Shown piece after piece: positions 1-11,353 of a stretch of DNA of 64,000 bases. The DNA is from Epiperipatus broadwayi (taxonomy: Eukaryota > Onychophora > Udeonychophora > Euonychophora > Peripatidae). Position 1 is the stretch's first letter. Every line of letters starts with the position of its first letter. The DNA lies in the NCBI GenBank assembly GCA_028023455.1, contig JAQFVV010006341.1:746001-810000 (forward strand), written 5' to 3'. Position numbers and translations under genes: made by a program. The notes under the pieces were generated by a model. It was not told where the DNA came from. It was given only the letters and a program-made list of their open reading frames with translations, and ran no database searches.

Positions 1-582
1 AATTAACTTTTTTAAATCTAGTACAGTCTCCAAAATACATACATTTGATAGAGGTTTCCCCTGATCGGTTGCTTCCTTGATTATACCACTGTACCTGAAC
101 TAAGAGAGAGAGAGAGAGAAAGAAGCACAATTTCTTGATCAGTCAGCCACTTCATTAAGTTATAAAACATTTTTGTCTTATATTGTATGTTTATTGTGTA
201 AGGTATGTTTTCTTTTCATATTTATACTTGGAGATGTTTCGTTATGCATAAACACTGCATGCACATATGTGGCACCTTTATTCAGAAGAGATTAAAAAAA
301 AACTAGATAAAAACAACAACAAAAATAAAACCCTTAGTGCCAATTGCTGCAGTACGTACATTGAGGAGAATCAGCCTATTGGGAGCTTTTATGTACACAC
401 TCATGTCTGCCTTCTCTAAAGGAAGTTGCACATGTTTAAAATGTGGCGACATCTATGTTTTGTTTATTGCATTAAATAGTAAGACTAATTTTGCACACAT
501 CATTTTATAATATATATATTTACAAAAAAAAATCAAATCATATGTCACATGACCTAATTTAACAAACTCGTATTACAAATGT
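1..582. other. Intergenic AT-rich DNA with a GA microsatellite
   Basis: No open frame with recognisable protein features on either strand. A short (GA)n run lies near 103-119. The rest is AT-rich, with A-tracts near 295-325 and 525-535. Confidence 0.6.
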
Positions 583-751
583 TATATATAGAACTTGCAA
601 ATAAACTCTTATCAAGCTTTGCAGAATATCCCCAATCCCAAACTGGTTTCTGCTACTGGCTTCCTCAGTGAGCCAGTAGCAGAAACCGGTCTGGGGTTGG
701 GGATATTCTGCAAAGCTTGTTAAGAGCTTATTTGAGAGCTCTATATATAAC
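583..751. repeat. Foldback (inverted-repeat) element with hammerhead-like motif in its left arm
   Basis: Two arms of about 80 bp (583-667 and 669-751) are near reverse complements, so the whole unit folds into one hairpin. On the minus strand the left arm reads CTGAGGA (668-662), a short hairpin, GAAA (650-647), then CCAGTT. That is the order of a hammerhead core with a very short stem III and U at the cleavage position. Bases 640-637 pair with 669-672 as a stem I. The right arm has lost the CTGA box. A minus-strand open frame across it (559-792) is a by-product of the symmetry and is not a gene. Confidence 0.75.
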
Positions 752-2990
752 ATATATATATTTACTACTACTAACCATGTGTTATTATACACAAAATATG
801 TATATTGAATGAATGAGTGATATTTTCAGGACATTTAAAAAAATATAGGAAGAGATTTAATATATAATAGACGCTTTATCTAAGATTAGGAACAAAAAAA
901 AAGATTTAATTTTATTGTACAGAATAGTTAATGTAATTAGCAATGGTAATAAATACTACACTACAGTATATATAATGTAAATTTTAAAATGAATTAAATA
1001 AGAAATCATTAAACCATGCCTTTTAAAATTATACTAAAAAATGTATATATAAAAAGTATTTTTTCTAGTTGTTAAAACACAATTTCCTCTTGTTTTGGAA
1101 AAAAATATTTTTTTCTTCTATTTCTATGTAGTTAAAACATATTTGATAAAACAATACTGTAATAAGACTTAATATTTTTATTTTCTAAATTGTAAGACAT
1201 TAAGAAAAATTTAAAATACATTATATATTTATTATAAATATTTATAATTTTAAAAATATGTATTTTATGAATGTTTTATTAGGTTACGATTCCACTTTAA
1301 TGTTTGTAGCATTATTTCTATGGAAATTTTGTATCTGTTCATTATAATTTCAGTTCTCATATCATTTTTCTAAAGCCAGTTTAAAATAATGAGCAAGGAC
1401 CCCTTCCCCCCCAATATATTAATAGGTTATATATAATTATAAACAAACATTTCATTCTTCAGCTTACACAATATAACATCAGCACTCTATTGTAGTTCCA
1501 TCTGTAGTAAGATTGAACAATCTGCCACCAGATAGCAGTATATTTAAATTTCCATTCCTAAACTGATCTCTGACTTTTACGTTCATCACTTATGCTTGGG
1601 AGACAAAGATTCAAGTAATACATCTGCTCAAACAGGTTGGCTTGGGTTCAAAATCTTAATGTATTTTGAATTTCAGACTTTTGGCTTCATTAAATAAATG
1701 GAGTTAAAGGTGTTTGCTAAGATGCATAATTGCATTTCTTTTAGTTTTGAATCCCAAGTCTCACCGATAAAGGCAAAAACCAGAAACTGGTTTGAGGATT
1801 CAAATGCACTGCCATCTGATAATCGCTGATTATTTCAGTTTATTCTAAATGACCTAGGCTGCTTGTTTTATCCATATGTATACTTATTTTATTTTCCATT
1901 CATTTTTGATAGATTAGTTATTATTTAACTTTATTAAAGCTTTAGAAATATTAATATTTATATTAGGGACAGTAATTAATATATTCTATTAGAGCCGTTA
2001 ACTGTCATTAATAGACATTAGTTATGGTTGATTATATTTTTAAAAAAGAGAAAGAATGAACTAGAAATGAGATGAATAAACTGTTCATAAAATTGCCAAA
2101 AATTGATATTGATTTTATAGTACTTAATATTTATTAAATAATTACTGATTACATTCTCTACAAGTATTAATATCAGAATTACTAACAAAACAATATATAA
2201 ATTTCTCCGTGTACATTTAATCTATGTTTTTAGGAACAGTTCTTTTTACCCTATTCCAGAGCCATCTATATATAATAAGCTTGAAGAACCATTCTAATTT
2301 TTGCCTAATGTTCTTCCTCCTTATTGAGAATGTGGTTGTAATGTATCTCATATCAAACAATCAAAATTTATGTCTTTTATGCTACCATAGTCTGAAATTC
2401 AAAAATAATCTACGGATTTGAACCCAAACCATCTAGTCAGAGGATAAAATGTGCTAATAATTAACATTATATCAAGATCGTTAATACATATTCTCCTAGT
2501 ATTAGATCAATATAATTATATAAGTTGTCTTGAGTTCAAAACCTTAGGTTGCTTTGAATTTCAGGCTATTAACTTGATAGCATAAAAGAAATAAAATGGC
2601 TGCATATTAGATACCTTATTAATTAAAGATATAATCAAGAATGTGGACATGGGAGCATCATTATCGGTTATCCATTGTTTTCTTGATCTTACAATAAAAA
2701 AATCTAGCATAAAAAAGAATTGTTCCCAAATGAAAATTAAAATTACATTTGCCTATAAATGCAGCAAATATAGTACACATTCTGTTTTATGAATATTTTA
2801 CAAAATTTAGAATATAAAAGACGAATGACATTTAAGAGAAGTGAAATGCTATTAATGTGATTAGAATAATCTTTTTATGTATTTAAGAATAACACAAATT
2901 TATACATATATATAAGCATTAAAATCATAAAGTTAAACTAGTCAATAAATAATCAAAATTACCCCAAATCCACAATTCAACCAGACTAGC
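752..2990. other. Intergenic DNA with two copies of a dispersed repeat
   Basis: No gene is visible. Blocks near 1640-1740 and 2520-2640 share phrases (GGTTCAAAA, GAATTTCAG, a shared ATAAATGG/AAAATGG segment) with blocks near 34920-35000 and 39430-39540, so they are copies of one dispersed repeat, possibly SINE-like. At about 1755-1795 there is a decayed motif of the foldback type (CCGATAA ... GAAACTGGTTTGAGG). It is flanked by CTCA and TGAG, which could pair as stem I. Confidence 0.45.
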
Positions 2991-2994
2991 CAAA

Positions 2995-3758
2995 AAAAAA
3001 AAACCCAAAAAACTCTAAAGCACAACCAATGGTTTCTTTGCTACAAGCAGACTTCTCAAGTGTAAACAAAAATAAAATAACATATTTAAACTAAACATTA
3101 CACATAATTCCACTTATCTCCCAATATATCCTTAATATTAAAAGAACTTTTAAATAAGTTAATTGCTTCAGAATCATACACTTTTAATAATAAAGATTCT
3201 TTTTATTTCATTTCTCTCAAAGATAAGTTTAGCTTTATCAAAATTAATAGTGTGGCCTGTATCTTTTTCATGAATATATAAAACAGAACTAAGATATTTA
3301 TTTCTAATCCTATTTTAATGTATCTTTATTCTTTTATTTAAGCTCAAACTACCCTGACCTATATATACCTTCTTACAAAAACAAGGGATAATATACAATA
3401 CTCCAGGAATAGTCTTTCTATCAAAAATTTCCTTCTATTATTTAATAAATTATTTAAAGTAAAATCCTTTTTCCAAGCAATTTTCTTATGTTCAAATAAA
3501 TTATTTTTTTACATACAATTTTATAAGAAAACAATTTAAATGGCAAAGAAATAAAATCATAATTTTCCGTATCCTTTACATCATCACAAATTTATCAGAG
3601 TAGCCAACATTAAAATAATCTTTATAAAATTGACATTTTTGAAAGAAAGCTATCCCATTATAATTATTTAATCTCTTATTTCTATAACAATTTCTTAAAG
3701 GAGCTATTTGATGAAATACAGATTGATAGCTATCAGGTTTACTTAGTCTGTCTCTCAT
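2995..3758 (-). mobile_element. Penelope-like element family A, 3' fragment (minus copy of a head-to-head pair)
   Basis: Reading the minus strand from 3758 down gives the C-terminal part of a Penelope-like reverse transcriptase followed by a GIY-YIG endonuclease start, GVLYIIPCFCKKVYIGQ, at about 3410-3355. The same protein is better preserved at 43970-45320. The frame is broken by stops and shifts, so this is a pseudogene. The 3' tail (about 3065-3010) has an ACAC / TTGAGAAG / hairpin / GAAACC-loop-GGTT arrangement that resembles a worn hammerhead. It abuts the plus-strand copy with 5' ends together. Confidence 0.75.
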
Positions 3759-4530
3759 AAAGTAGCTATTTTAAGAAATTATCATTATAGAAATAAAAAA
3801 TTAAATAATTCTAGTGGGGTAGCTTTGTTTCAGAAAGGTCAATTCTATAAAGATTATTTGAGTGTTGGCTACTCTGATAAATTTGTTAAAATTATTTTAT
3901 TTAATAGTAATATTTGTAATAATGTACAACATAAAGAAAAATATAATTTTATTTCTTTGCCATTTAAATTGTCTTCTTATAAATTGTATGTAATAATAGT
4001 AATTTGTTTAGAAATGAGAAAATTGATTGAAAAGGTATTACTTTCAATAATTTATTAAATAATACATAGGAAATTTTTGATAGATTATTCCTGTAGTATA
4101 TATTATCCTTTGTTTCTGTAAGAAGGTATATAGAGGTCAGGGTATTTTGAATTTAAATGAGAGAATAAAGGTACATAAAAGTAGGGTTAAAAATAAATAT
4201 CTTAGTTCTGCTTTATATATATCCATGAAAAAGATAACAGGCCACACTATTAATTTTGATGAAGTTAAGGTTATCTTCTTTGAGAGAAATGAAATAAAAA
4301 GAAGAATCTTAATTATTAAAAATTTATGATTCTGAAGCAATTAACTTATTATAAAAGTTCTTTTAATACTAAGGGTGGATGGAAGGTAAATGGAATTGTG
4401 GGTAATGTTTAGTTTAAATATGTTATTTTATAGTTCTTTACGCTTAAGATGTCTGCTTATAGCAGTGTAACCATTGGTTGTGCTTTAGAGTTTATTTTTT
4501 TGGCTAGTCTGGTTGAGTTGTGAATTTGGA
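3759..4530 (+). mobile_element. Penelope-like element family A, 3' fragment (plus copy of the pair)
   Basis: Plus-strand counterpart of the neighbouring minus copy, starting in the same part of the protein (FQKGQFYKDYLSVGYSDKF at 3828-3884). It runs through a decayed GIY-YIG endonuclease (KVYIGQ became a broken KVYRGQ-like stretch near 4122) and KIKVHKSRVKNKYL to the common 3' tail at 4435-4530. Stops and frameshifts show it is dead. The two copies form a palindrome centred near 3765. Confidence 0.75.
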
Positions 4531-5365
4531 AAAATTTTGGTTATATATATATATACACACCCACAGTGTATCCCAGTAAAAAATTTACAGGTAACTGGAT
4601 CTTTTTCCAAGCTGTCTGCAATGCCATCTCTAAATTAGCACGTGTAACATAATTTAGTTATTCATTCCAAAAATTTTAAAGCATTAGTAGATCTGGAGCC
4701 TAAGTTATGACATTAAATTGGGCAAACTGTTACTGAAACATTTAAAATGATTCAAACAGTGTATGGCTGTGAAGCCATGAGCTGCAAAAACGTTACATGA
4801 TGGTGGGTAAAGTATTGATGATGATATATAAAAGAATGAAACTCCATGTTATAGTAACTCATGGTCCAGATAAGTTTTTGTAGTACATAGTTAAAACTAC
4901 TTTACATAATGAGACAGTGCTCCATGCAGTTAGGAGAGAGAACCAATCACCTTTCCAATGAGATGCAGCGTGCATATAGTATACTTGAACACATAAATAA
5001 TAAATTAACTACATACACAGATACCATTTTGATTATTTTAAATTTTAGAAATACTTTTTATAATTATGGAACAAAAAAAAATTAAGTTTTATTTTGTGGG
5101 CATAAAAATGATTTCAAAAGCCATAGTAAAGATTTACAATTTATTATTTGTTTCTGTATATTTACTTTATTGGATTAGAAGAAATTCCATAAGGATCATT
5201 TTTAATGATTTATATGCGCATTAAAAAAAAAAAAAACAACTTTATAAAATAGTTTAATTCAATTAAAACTATTTCAGAATGGAGATTGTTTCAATTTTAA
5301 AACAACATAATAATAAAAATCATTACTTTTTCACGTTGATATTTTTGATATTATTATCAGTTCTT
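4531..5365. other. AT-rich intergenic DNA, nothing recognised
   Basis: An (TA)n/(CA)n microsatellite lies at about 4543-4562. No coding potential or recognisable repeat was seen in the rest. Confidence 0.5.
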
Positions 5366-5509
5366 AAACAGGCAAAACTCTCCATACAGTAGTGCCACCC
5401 AGAGTAATCAATGGATGCCAAAAGGCTTGTGCATAAAATCCTTCTGGCATCCATTGATTACTCTGGTTGGCACAAGATAGCACTACTGTATGGAGAGTTT
5501 TGCCTGTTT
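5366..5509. repeat. Short foldback element (internally deleted copy)
   Basis: Arms 5366-5425 and 5446-5509 are close reverse complements (CAGGCAAAACTCTCCATAC at one end, its complement at the other). The outer sequence matches the foldback elements at 11020-11353, 58345-58530 and 62097-62496. The inner part of the family, with the hammerhead-like core, is missing here, so this is a deletion derivative. Confidence 0.8.
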
Positions 5510-7012
5510 AATAACAGTTATGTGCTAGCATAAGAGATGGTGATCATGTGATGTTTAGTGGTTATTATCAGTTCTGTTATTAAGTTTTTTCTTCCCCAAT
5601 ATATTTGATTGTATTCAGTTCATATTTTGGCATTCATTATTGTTAGGCAACTGATGACTGGAAAAATACAAATATAATTACATATAAAATATACTACTAT
5701 AATTGAAATTACAGCACTATTACATTTGAAATTATATAGCTCGTTGTGATATATCCAGTCTGTCAGAGTTAAAATCATTATTATTTAACCATAAAATTTA
5801 AAAAAACAAAACAATAGATCAATAATTTCTGATAAGATGATGAATATCTGAAACTCACCTCCAAAAATTGACAACACCCTTAAAACAGAATCAACCAAGG
5901 GTGACCTGTTATCATTGATCATACAGTCCAGCTAATGGATAATAAAATAGTAGTTCTAATTAAAAGAACTCATATTTATTTTTTGAGAAGTGGATGAGCC
6001 ACTAAACTTGATATGTCAAGCATTTGATATTATATGAAAAACTATCATTCAAACTTCTAGCATAAAAAGTAGAAAAGAGAAACAAATTACACGATTATTT
6101 TTTGTTAATGAAAGAATACTGTATATAAACTATTACAAGAAAGTCATTTTTCTTATTCACAAATATTCTTAAGTCTTAGATAAGTATCAAGCAACAACAT
6201 TTGATCATCGTTGATTGTACAGCACCATTCTTTAATATAATTTTTTTTACAAAACTTTTGAGCAATTTTTGTAAAAATTTACAAAATTGTAAAAAATAAA
6301 TAAAAGATACATAATGTAATAGTGCAAAGTTGTAATTATTTATTAAGTGCATAGAAAGTATGTAAATACTTTTAGAAAAAGGGTTTAACTATTATCATAT
6401 GCACCTTGAACATTTATATCAAACAATTTCTTTTTTTGACTATAGAGGGACATCTCAAACTCGATGCAAGTCTTTCTCTAAAAGTATTTATAATATAATA
6501 TTAAAAATAATAATTTATTATTGGCGTTTAAATAAAACTTAAACCCACATATGATGGAATATGAAAAATGTATTTAATATCATGATAATTAGATTATTAA
6601 ATTATTATAAGAGAATAATGACTTTATAAATAATCAAATTTCCCAATTTTATTTTTTTACAGTTTGATTTTCATTCCAGTTATTTCAAAGACTTAAAGAA
6701 CCTTACAACTAAATTGTATCAAAACATAGTAACATCTGGTGATTGGAGCAATTGCATCACAGCAACCAATAGTTTGGTAGTTTCAATAAACAAGTCACTC
6801 CACCATCTTGGATTGAAAAGAATATAATGTTTAAAATTTTATATTGGATTTCTAGTTTATTGCTGATATGTTTTTTCTAATAAACAAGTTTTCTTTTAAT
6901 AAACTGTCTTTGTATTGAAAAATCTTAAAACTGCAAATATTTGACCAAAAAAAAAGTGACAATTTAAATGTAAATTGAAGGCTTTCTATAAAATTCTTTA
7001 CATAACTTCAAA
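5510..7012. other. AT-rich DNA downstream of TRAIP
   Basis: No gene recognised. A minus-strand AATAAA (plus-strand TTTATT at 6856-6861) lies about 150 bp after the TRAIP stop codon and could be its polyadenylation signal. Such motifs are frequent by chance in DNA this AT-rich. Confidence 0.4.
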
Positions 7013-7445
7013 TTACATAAAGTCTTTAATATTAGGAAAGTGAGTTGGCAGTTTTCTTGGCTTCAAGACACCTTTCTTCAACAGTAAACGATTTTTTAAT
7101 TTGGTCTGCACTGCATTACTTCTTTGAACAAACATAGTGTGTCCACCAAAACCATCATACCCTTGACGAACAAGTCCATTATTAGAAGAACTTGCATTCC
7201 CTGAAAATGAATTTACATTATCATATTGAAAAATTGAAAATGGAATATTATTTGACATTTCTTTAGATGTTAAAGCTTTCATCGAAGTAGATGTAATTTT
7301 GGCATTCTTAAAATTACTTTTGTTCTCATTGCTTTGCATGGAAGATTCTGCTTTTGGCACAGAAGGAGTCAAAAATAATCCAGAATCATCAAGGTCATTT
7401 TCAGGATTTGTAAGTTTTGGTCGTTTAAATTTTTCAGGAAGGGGA
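7013..7445 (-). CDS. TRAIP: TRAIP coding exon 4 (last): C-terminal region
   Basis: The acceptor TTTTTAG lies just above 7445. The first base completes a split AG/T serine codon from exon 3, and the frame stays open to TAA at 7013-7015. It opens with SPLPEKFKRPKL, the counterpart of the segment after the coiled coil in vertebrate TRAIP. The diagnostic block is LVRQGYDGFGGHTMFVQ (about residues 382-398), which matches the conserved VRTGFDGLGGRTKFIQ-type motif of human TRAIP. The protein ends in a basic stretch and PNIKDFM, at the place where vertebrate TRAIP has its PCNA-interacting motif. Here that motif would be degenerate. The middle is Ser/Asn-rich and probably disordered. Function by family: C-terminal region used in PCNA contact and localisation. 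The identification rests on motif similarity read by eye. Confidence 0.92.
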
Positions 7446-7670
7446 CTAAAAATAAAAAAATGCTATAAAAATATAACCAAAGTATATAAAAAATATTTAT
7501 AACATTAAGATGTCTATCATAATTATAATAAACTGATTACAATAAAAATTTAATCATAACAATAATTAATTTTGAGTTCTAATGTAAAAGTAATACTAAA
7601 AACTAGACAATATATATATATATATGAAAAGAAAGTTACTTACTGTTAACACTAACTGAAATAATTATAG

Positions 7671-7804
7671 AAAATATACAAACCATTATACAATTACAAA
7701 TATCCAGTAACGCCCTCTGTTTAAAGATCTATATCTCAATAATAGATCTTTAAACAGAGGGCGATACTGGATATTTGTAATTGTATAATGGTTTGTATAT
7801 TTTA
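7671..7804. repeat. Near-perfect hairpin (foldback) element in TRAIP intron 3
   Basis: Arms 7671-7730 and 7744-7804 are reverse complements with about one visible mismatch (GTAACGCCC against GTATCGCCC) around a loop of about 13 bases. No open frame inside. The sequence is unrelated to the other foldback families here. The arm identity suggests a recent origin or ongoing arm-to-arm correction. Confidence 0.85.
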
Positions 7805-9212
7805 TATATACATTATAGTAAACTTGCTAAGCAGAACTGTGGCTAAGAAAAACCTAGTCTTGAATTCTTGTCATTTATTTGAAAATGACATAACAATGAA
7901 GTGTGAATATTTATAAAAAAAAAAAAAAAAGCACTCTACTATAGCAAGTGTCTTTAGAGACCTATGTGCATCAATAGCAGAACAAAATATGTCTCAAGAG
8001 TATGGTTCTTGAAGTTCAAGTATCACAAAATAAATTTGAAAAATCAACAAAGTATATGAAAATGTTAGGGAATTCACAAATAAATTTATATATACTCTTA
8101 AAAAAAGGATATCAAACACACACTAATGCTTTTAGTATTTTAAATTCATCATTCCAATTAATATTAAATTATTTTAAATATTTAATAATTTAGTCACACA
8201 AATGGAACAATTTATTATTTACTTTTTTACACTGAAATGTTTTATATATATATAAAAAAAAACCCAAAAAGGCCAATCATAGAACAAATAGATATAGATT
8301 ATGGAAAAATCTTGGAAAATTATAGAAACAGACTTGGGGTTATTAAGAATAACTAACAAACAAGAATAATTTTTATAACTATCACTTTTAATCAAAAATA
8401 TATTACACCCTATACACGTGCTGAAATGTTGTTTAATACCTCAATGACATTTTTGTTGAGCACAAAGGATACTCTTAAACCAAAGCAATAGAAGCTTTGA
8501 AAAGATAAGAACGGTTGTCTTCTAAATTCACTTGCAAAATATAAAATCAGTAGAAATTAAATATAAAATTTGATGGATCAGGAATATCTATTATCATTTT
8601 TATGTTTTTAAGAGAATTACAGATGTTGAGACAGAAAGATTAGGGATAGTGATTCCCATTATGAGAATAGAATACATAATGTGGGGGGTTTTTTTTTGTT
8701 TGACATGAGTTTTTTAAAAACTATGTAGAAGATATGAAGTTTTTATCAGAGACATATAAGAAGTTGGAAGAAATATAAAAAACTCGATTAAAAAAAAATC
8801 TAAGATCCTAGTACGAAATGGCAAAACAGAACATTGGAAAATGATAAATGTTTACCTTAAAAAAGGAGAGAAGTATAGATATTCAAATACTTTATCAAAC
8901 TGGAAAAAAAAAATTACAGAGAATTGCGAATTACGATTGAGAAAAAGTAAAATAAAATGAGATTGGTTAAAAATATGTAGAATAATATGGAAAGAAATGA
9001 TAGTTGCTGTTTTAAAAAACTTTATTAGCAAGAAAACTAAAAAATCATAGGTAGAATACATTAAGAAATATGTTAGGCAGTGAATTGTGGACAAAAAATG
9101 AGACTATCCAAAGAAATAGAGTAGACTTCATTTTTAATGAGAGAAAAATGGATGGAAGATTACAATATCTTTATGAAAGTAGATTAGTAAAAATAAAGTT
9201 TAATTGGATTAT
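7805..9212. other. TRAIP intron 3, no gene recognised
   Basis: AT-rich intron sequence. The stretch 8240-9200 has several Lys/Arg-rich open pieces on the plus strand that look like worn LINE coding DNA, but no reverse-transcriptase or endonuclease motif could be read, so no call is made. Confidence 0.4.
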
Positions 9213-9430
9213 AAAATCGACACAAATACTTTGGGCAAGAAAGATTATATATTAATTCATAGATAATTTATTTCCATGTATTTAAAGAATATATTGCAGT
9301 TATACAATTATGAAGGTGGGAAAAGAAAATACATAAGATGATTATAAGAGAATAAAAGTAGTTATGAAAAATAAATAGATAAAAAAAAATTGTTTGGAAT
9401 TTTAATGCCCAAAGTATTTGTGTCGATTTT
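9213..9430. repeat. Short element bounded by 24-bp perfect inverted repeats
   Basis: Bases 9213-9236 and 9407-9430 are perfect reverse complements (outer end AAAATCGACACAAATAC). The interior has no coding potential. It could be a small non-autonomous terminal-inverted-repeat element. No convincing target duplication was found. It ends one base before the direct-repeat unit that follows. Confidence 0.6.
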
Positions 9431-9431
9431 T

Positions 9432-9935
9432 TTTGGAGGTCTTGGTAAAGCTCCATCTATTGATCATTAATACAAGCGATAGCAGGTTTTTACGTATATA
9501 AAACTTGTTTTGTTTTTCATAAATGTACCTTTAAAGTTTTCTTGCAATGATATAGATTGCAGAAGCTTTGATTATGTGGAGAAACTGAACTGTTATCAGA
9601 CCCACATAGCTATCTAGTTTGATAGGCTGAGTTTGAAGACATTTAGGTGTCTAAAAAATTCATGCTTGCAAACTGATAGAAACGTTTTGCATAAATGCTT
9701 GGAGTTAATATTTAGGTTTAGTTTCTAACTCCTATCCCTTCACTGATGAGAGCAAATCAGCTTGAAATCAGCTGATCCGAGGGTGGAGCAAAATGAAAGA
9801 GACAGTGAATATTGACTCTGATGTTTATGTAAACAAATACGCTTGTTTGGAGGTCTTTGGTAAAGCTCCATCTATTGATCATTAATACAAGCGATAGCAG
9901 GTTTTTACGTATATAAAACTTGTTTTGTTTTTCAT
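9432..9935. repeat. 414-bp direct-repeat unit (retrozyme-like or TRIM-like)
   Basis: An 89-90 bp sequence at 9432-9520 recurs almost unchanged at 9846-9935 (shared AAGCTCCATCTATTGATC and ACGTATATAAAAC). This leaves one complete 414-bp period and the start of a second. No open frame is present. The full unit contains a hammerhead-type fold at 9729-9788. One complete unit plus part of the next is what a tandemly organised circular-RNA retroelement (retrozyme) would leave. A miniature LTR element is the alternative, since the repeat contains a TATATAAAA-like box. Confidence 0.7.
9729..9788 (+). ncRNA. Candidate type I hammerhead self-cleaving ribozyme
   Basis: The conserved core is present in order: CTGATGA at 9743-9749, stem II GAGC/GCTT (9750-9753 with 9760-9763, six-base loop), and GAAA at 9764-9767. 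Stem III is three pairs, ATC/GAT (9767-9769 with 9774-9776, loop AGCT), and C9777 is the cleavage-site base. Stem I is formed by 9778-9788 with 9729-9742: pairs 79/41, 80/40, 81/39 (G-U), 82/38 and 83/37, an internal loop, then 85-88 with 32-29 (last two digits, offset 9700). The first stem I position is a C-A mismatch. Short stem III type I hammerheads are known from metazoan retrozymes and Penelope-like elements. Activity is not shown. Confidence 0.65.
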
Positions 9936-10139
9936 TTATATATATATATATAAGATATGAAAAGTTATATGAGTACCAGAGGGAATTTAATGTTTTTTGG
10001 TGTAAGGATAGAAGTTTTAGATACCAAGAAAGAAGTCAAAAATGGAATCTTAAGGATATGAACAAGCAGGAGACCAATGAGCATTTGTTTTTGGAGGATA
10101 AAGTACTAAACATCACATTATCACCATTCTATGCTTACA

Positions 10140-10980
10140 CAAGCTATTAATACAGAGGATGTGATGCACTAAGGCTTCTCGTTTATCGAAATCAGGATCT
10201 CTCAGCTATTAAACCCAGGGAAACCTGTTAGCCATCTTACCTTCACTTTCCATTCCCCACCCTAAGTTTTTACCATATTGTTCTCTATCCTGTTCCATCC
10301 CATTTCATCACTTTTGTCCACTCTGTGGCCTTTATATCTAGATACCCCTTATCTTTTTCCAAACCCAGCATAAAAACCAAGAACCCACTTTCTGAATAAT
10401 CATTTTATTTTTCTTTATTTCCCCACGAACTTCATTATGTGAACTTTTTCTGCTTGCAAGCATTTACATTCAATTAACAAATGCCTAATATTTTCCATGC
10501 GTTCCTTACATAACTTTTAGACAATATTTTTCCATTTATGTGCATATTCCCTTGTTGCTAAAGATCCTGTTTGAGCCTTAAACAGTAAACTACTTTCCTT
10601 GCTATTTTAACTCACACCCAATATTGTTTACTTATATATATATATCTAAACTCTTTTTACTCTCCATACAAGTTCTCCATCTCTTCAACTTCCTATTTTT
10701 TATTAATGCATCTATTCTTCTATCTCATTCTTTGCCACTATAACATTCAACAATTCTCTTAACATAATTATCCCATCTTTTGTACAAGTACACTGACATA
10801 AAGCCTTTATCCAAATCTTCTGCATACCATATTACCCTTCTCACCCATCTTGTTGCCTGTCCTTTACTTGTAAACCAATTAAATACTATCTTCGTTATTC
10901 TCTTACTACCCATAAATTGCAATCTACTGAACATTTTCATTTTGCTTTTTACATCTCTCATATAAAAACTTGATCATACC
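10140..10980 (-). pseudogene. 3' part of a LINE (non-LTR retrotransposon)
   Basis: On the minus strand a 78-codon frame (10961-10725) includes GSKRITKIVFNW and GQATRWVRRVIW. Lower down, a zinc-finger-like LCKERMENIRHLLIEC lies at about 10510-10445. The same arrangement (LCGERKENIEHLFLKC) occurs in the LINE at 32400-34560, so both belong to one family. This is the region after the reverse transcriptase domain. The frame is interrupted and the upstream domains are absent. It lies in TRAIP intron 3. Confidence 0.6.
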
Positions 10981-11019
10981 ATTTCTCTTTGAATTGCCTC
11001 CTTAGCCATCCATACAGAA

Positions 11020-11353
11020 GTGAAACTCTCCATACAGTAGTACCACCCAGTGCGAGCCAGAATAATCAATCGATGCAAGAAGGTTTGTGCATAAGATTCC
11101 TGTCTAATGCCTACTTATCCAATATCCCTACATTAGTTTCAAGCTTGTGGCTCTTATCGGTGGAGGGTTGCATTAGATCAAGTGCAGTTCTCTCAGATTC
11201 AAGGCTACTCACTGATGAACCACAAGCTAGAAACTAGTCTGGGGATTTTGGAAGAGTAGATATTAGACAGGGATTTTATGCACAAACCTTCTTGCATCCA
11301 TTGATTACTCTGACTTGCACTGAGTGGTACTACTATATGGAGAGGTTTTGTTT
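11020..11353. repeat. Full-length foldback element with hammerhead-like motifs
   Basis: Outer arms (11020-11110 and 11255-11353) are reverse complements, related to the elements at 5366, 58345 and 62097. On the plus strand the right half carries CTGATGA (11212-11218), a short spacer, GAAA (11230-11233) and CTAGTC, then TGGGG. Bases 11240-11243 can pair with 11211-11208 as stem I. The left half has the corresponding decayed motif on the minus strand. No protein is encoded. The 82-codon frame across it comes from the repeat. Confidence 0.75.

Noticed and set aside
5641-5670. CTGATGA near 5651 as another hammerhead
   Set aside because: The following sequence (CTGGAAAAATAC) leaves no room for stem II and there is no stem III or paired flank.
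7299-7502. Plus-strand open frame across the last TRAIP exon
   Set aside because: Antisense shadow of the minus-strand exon, which has clear homology.
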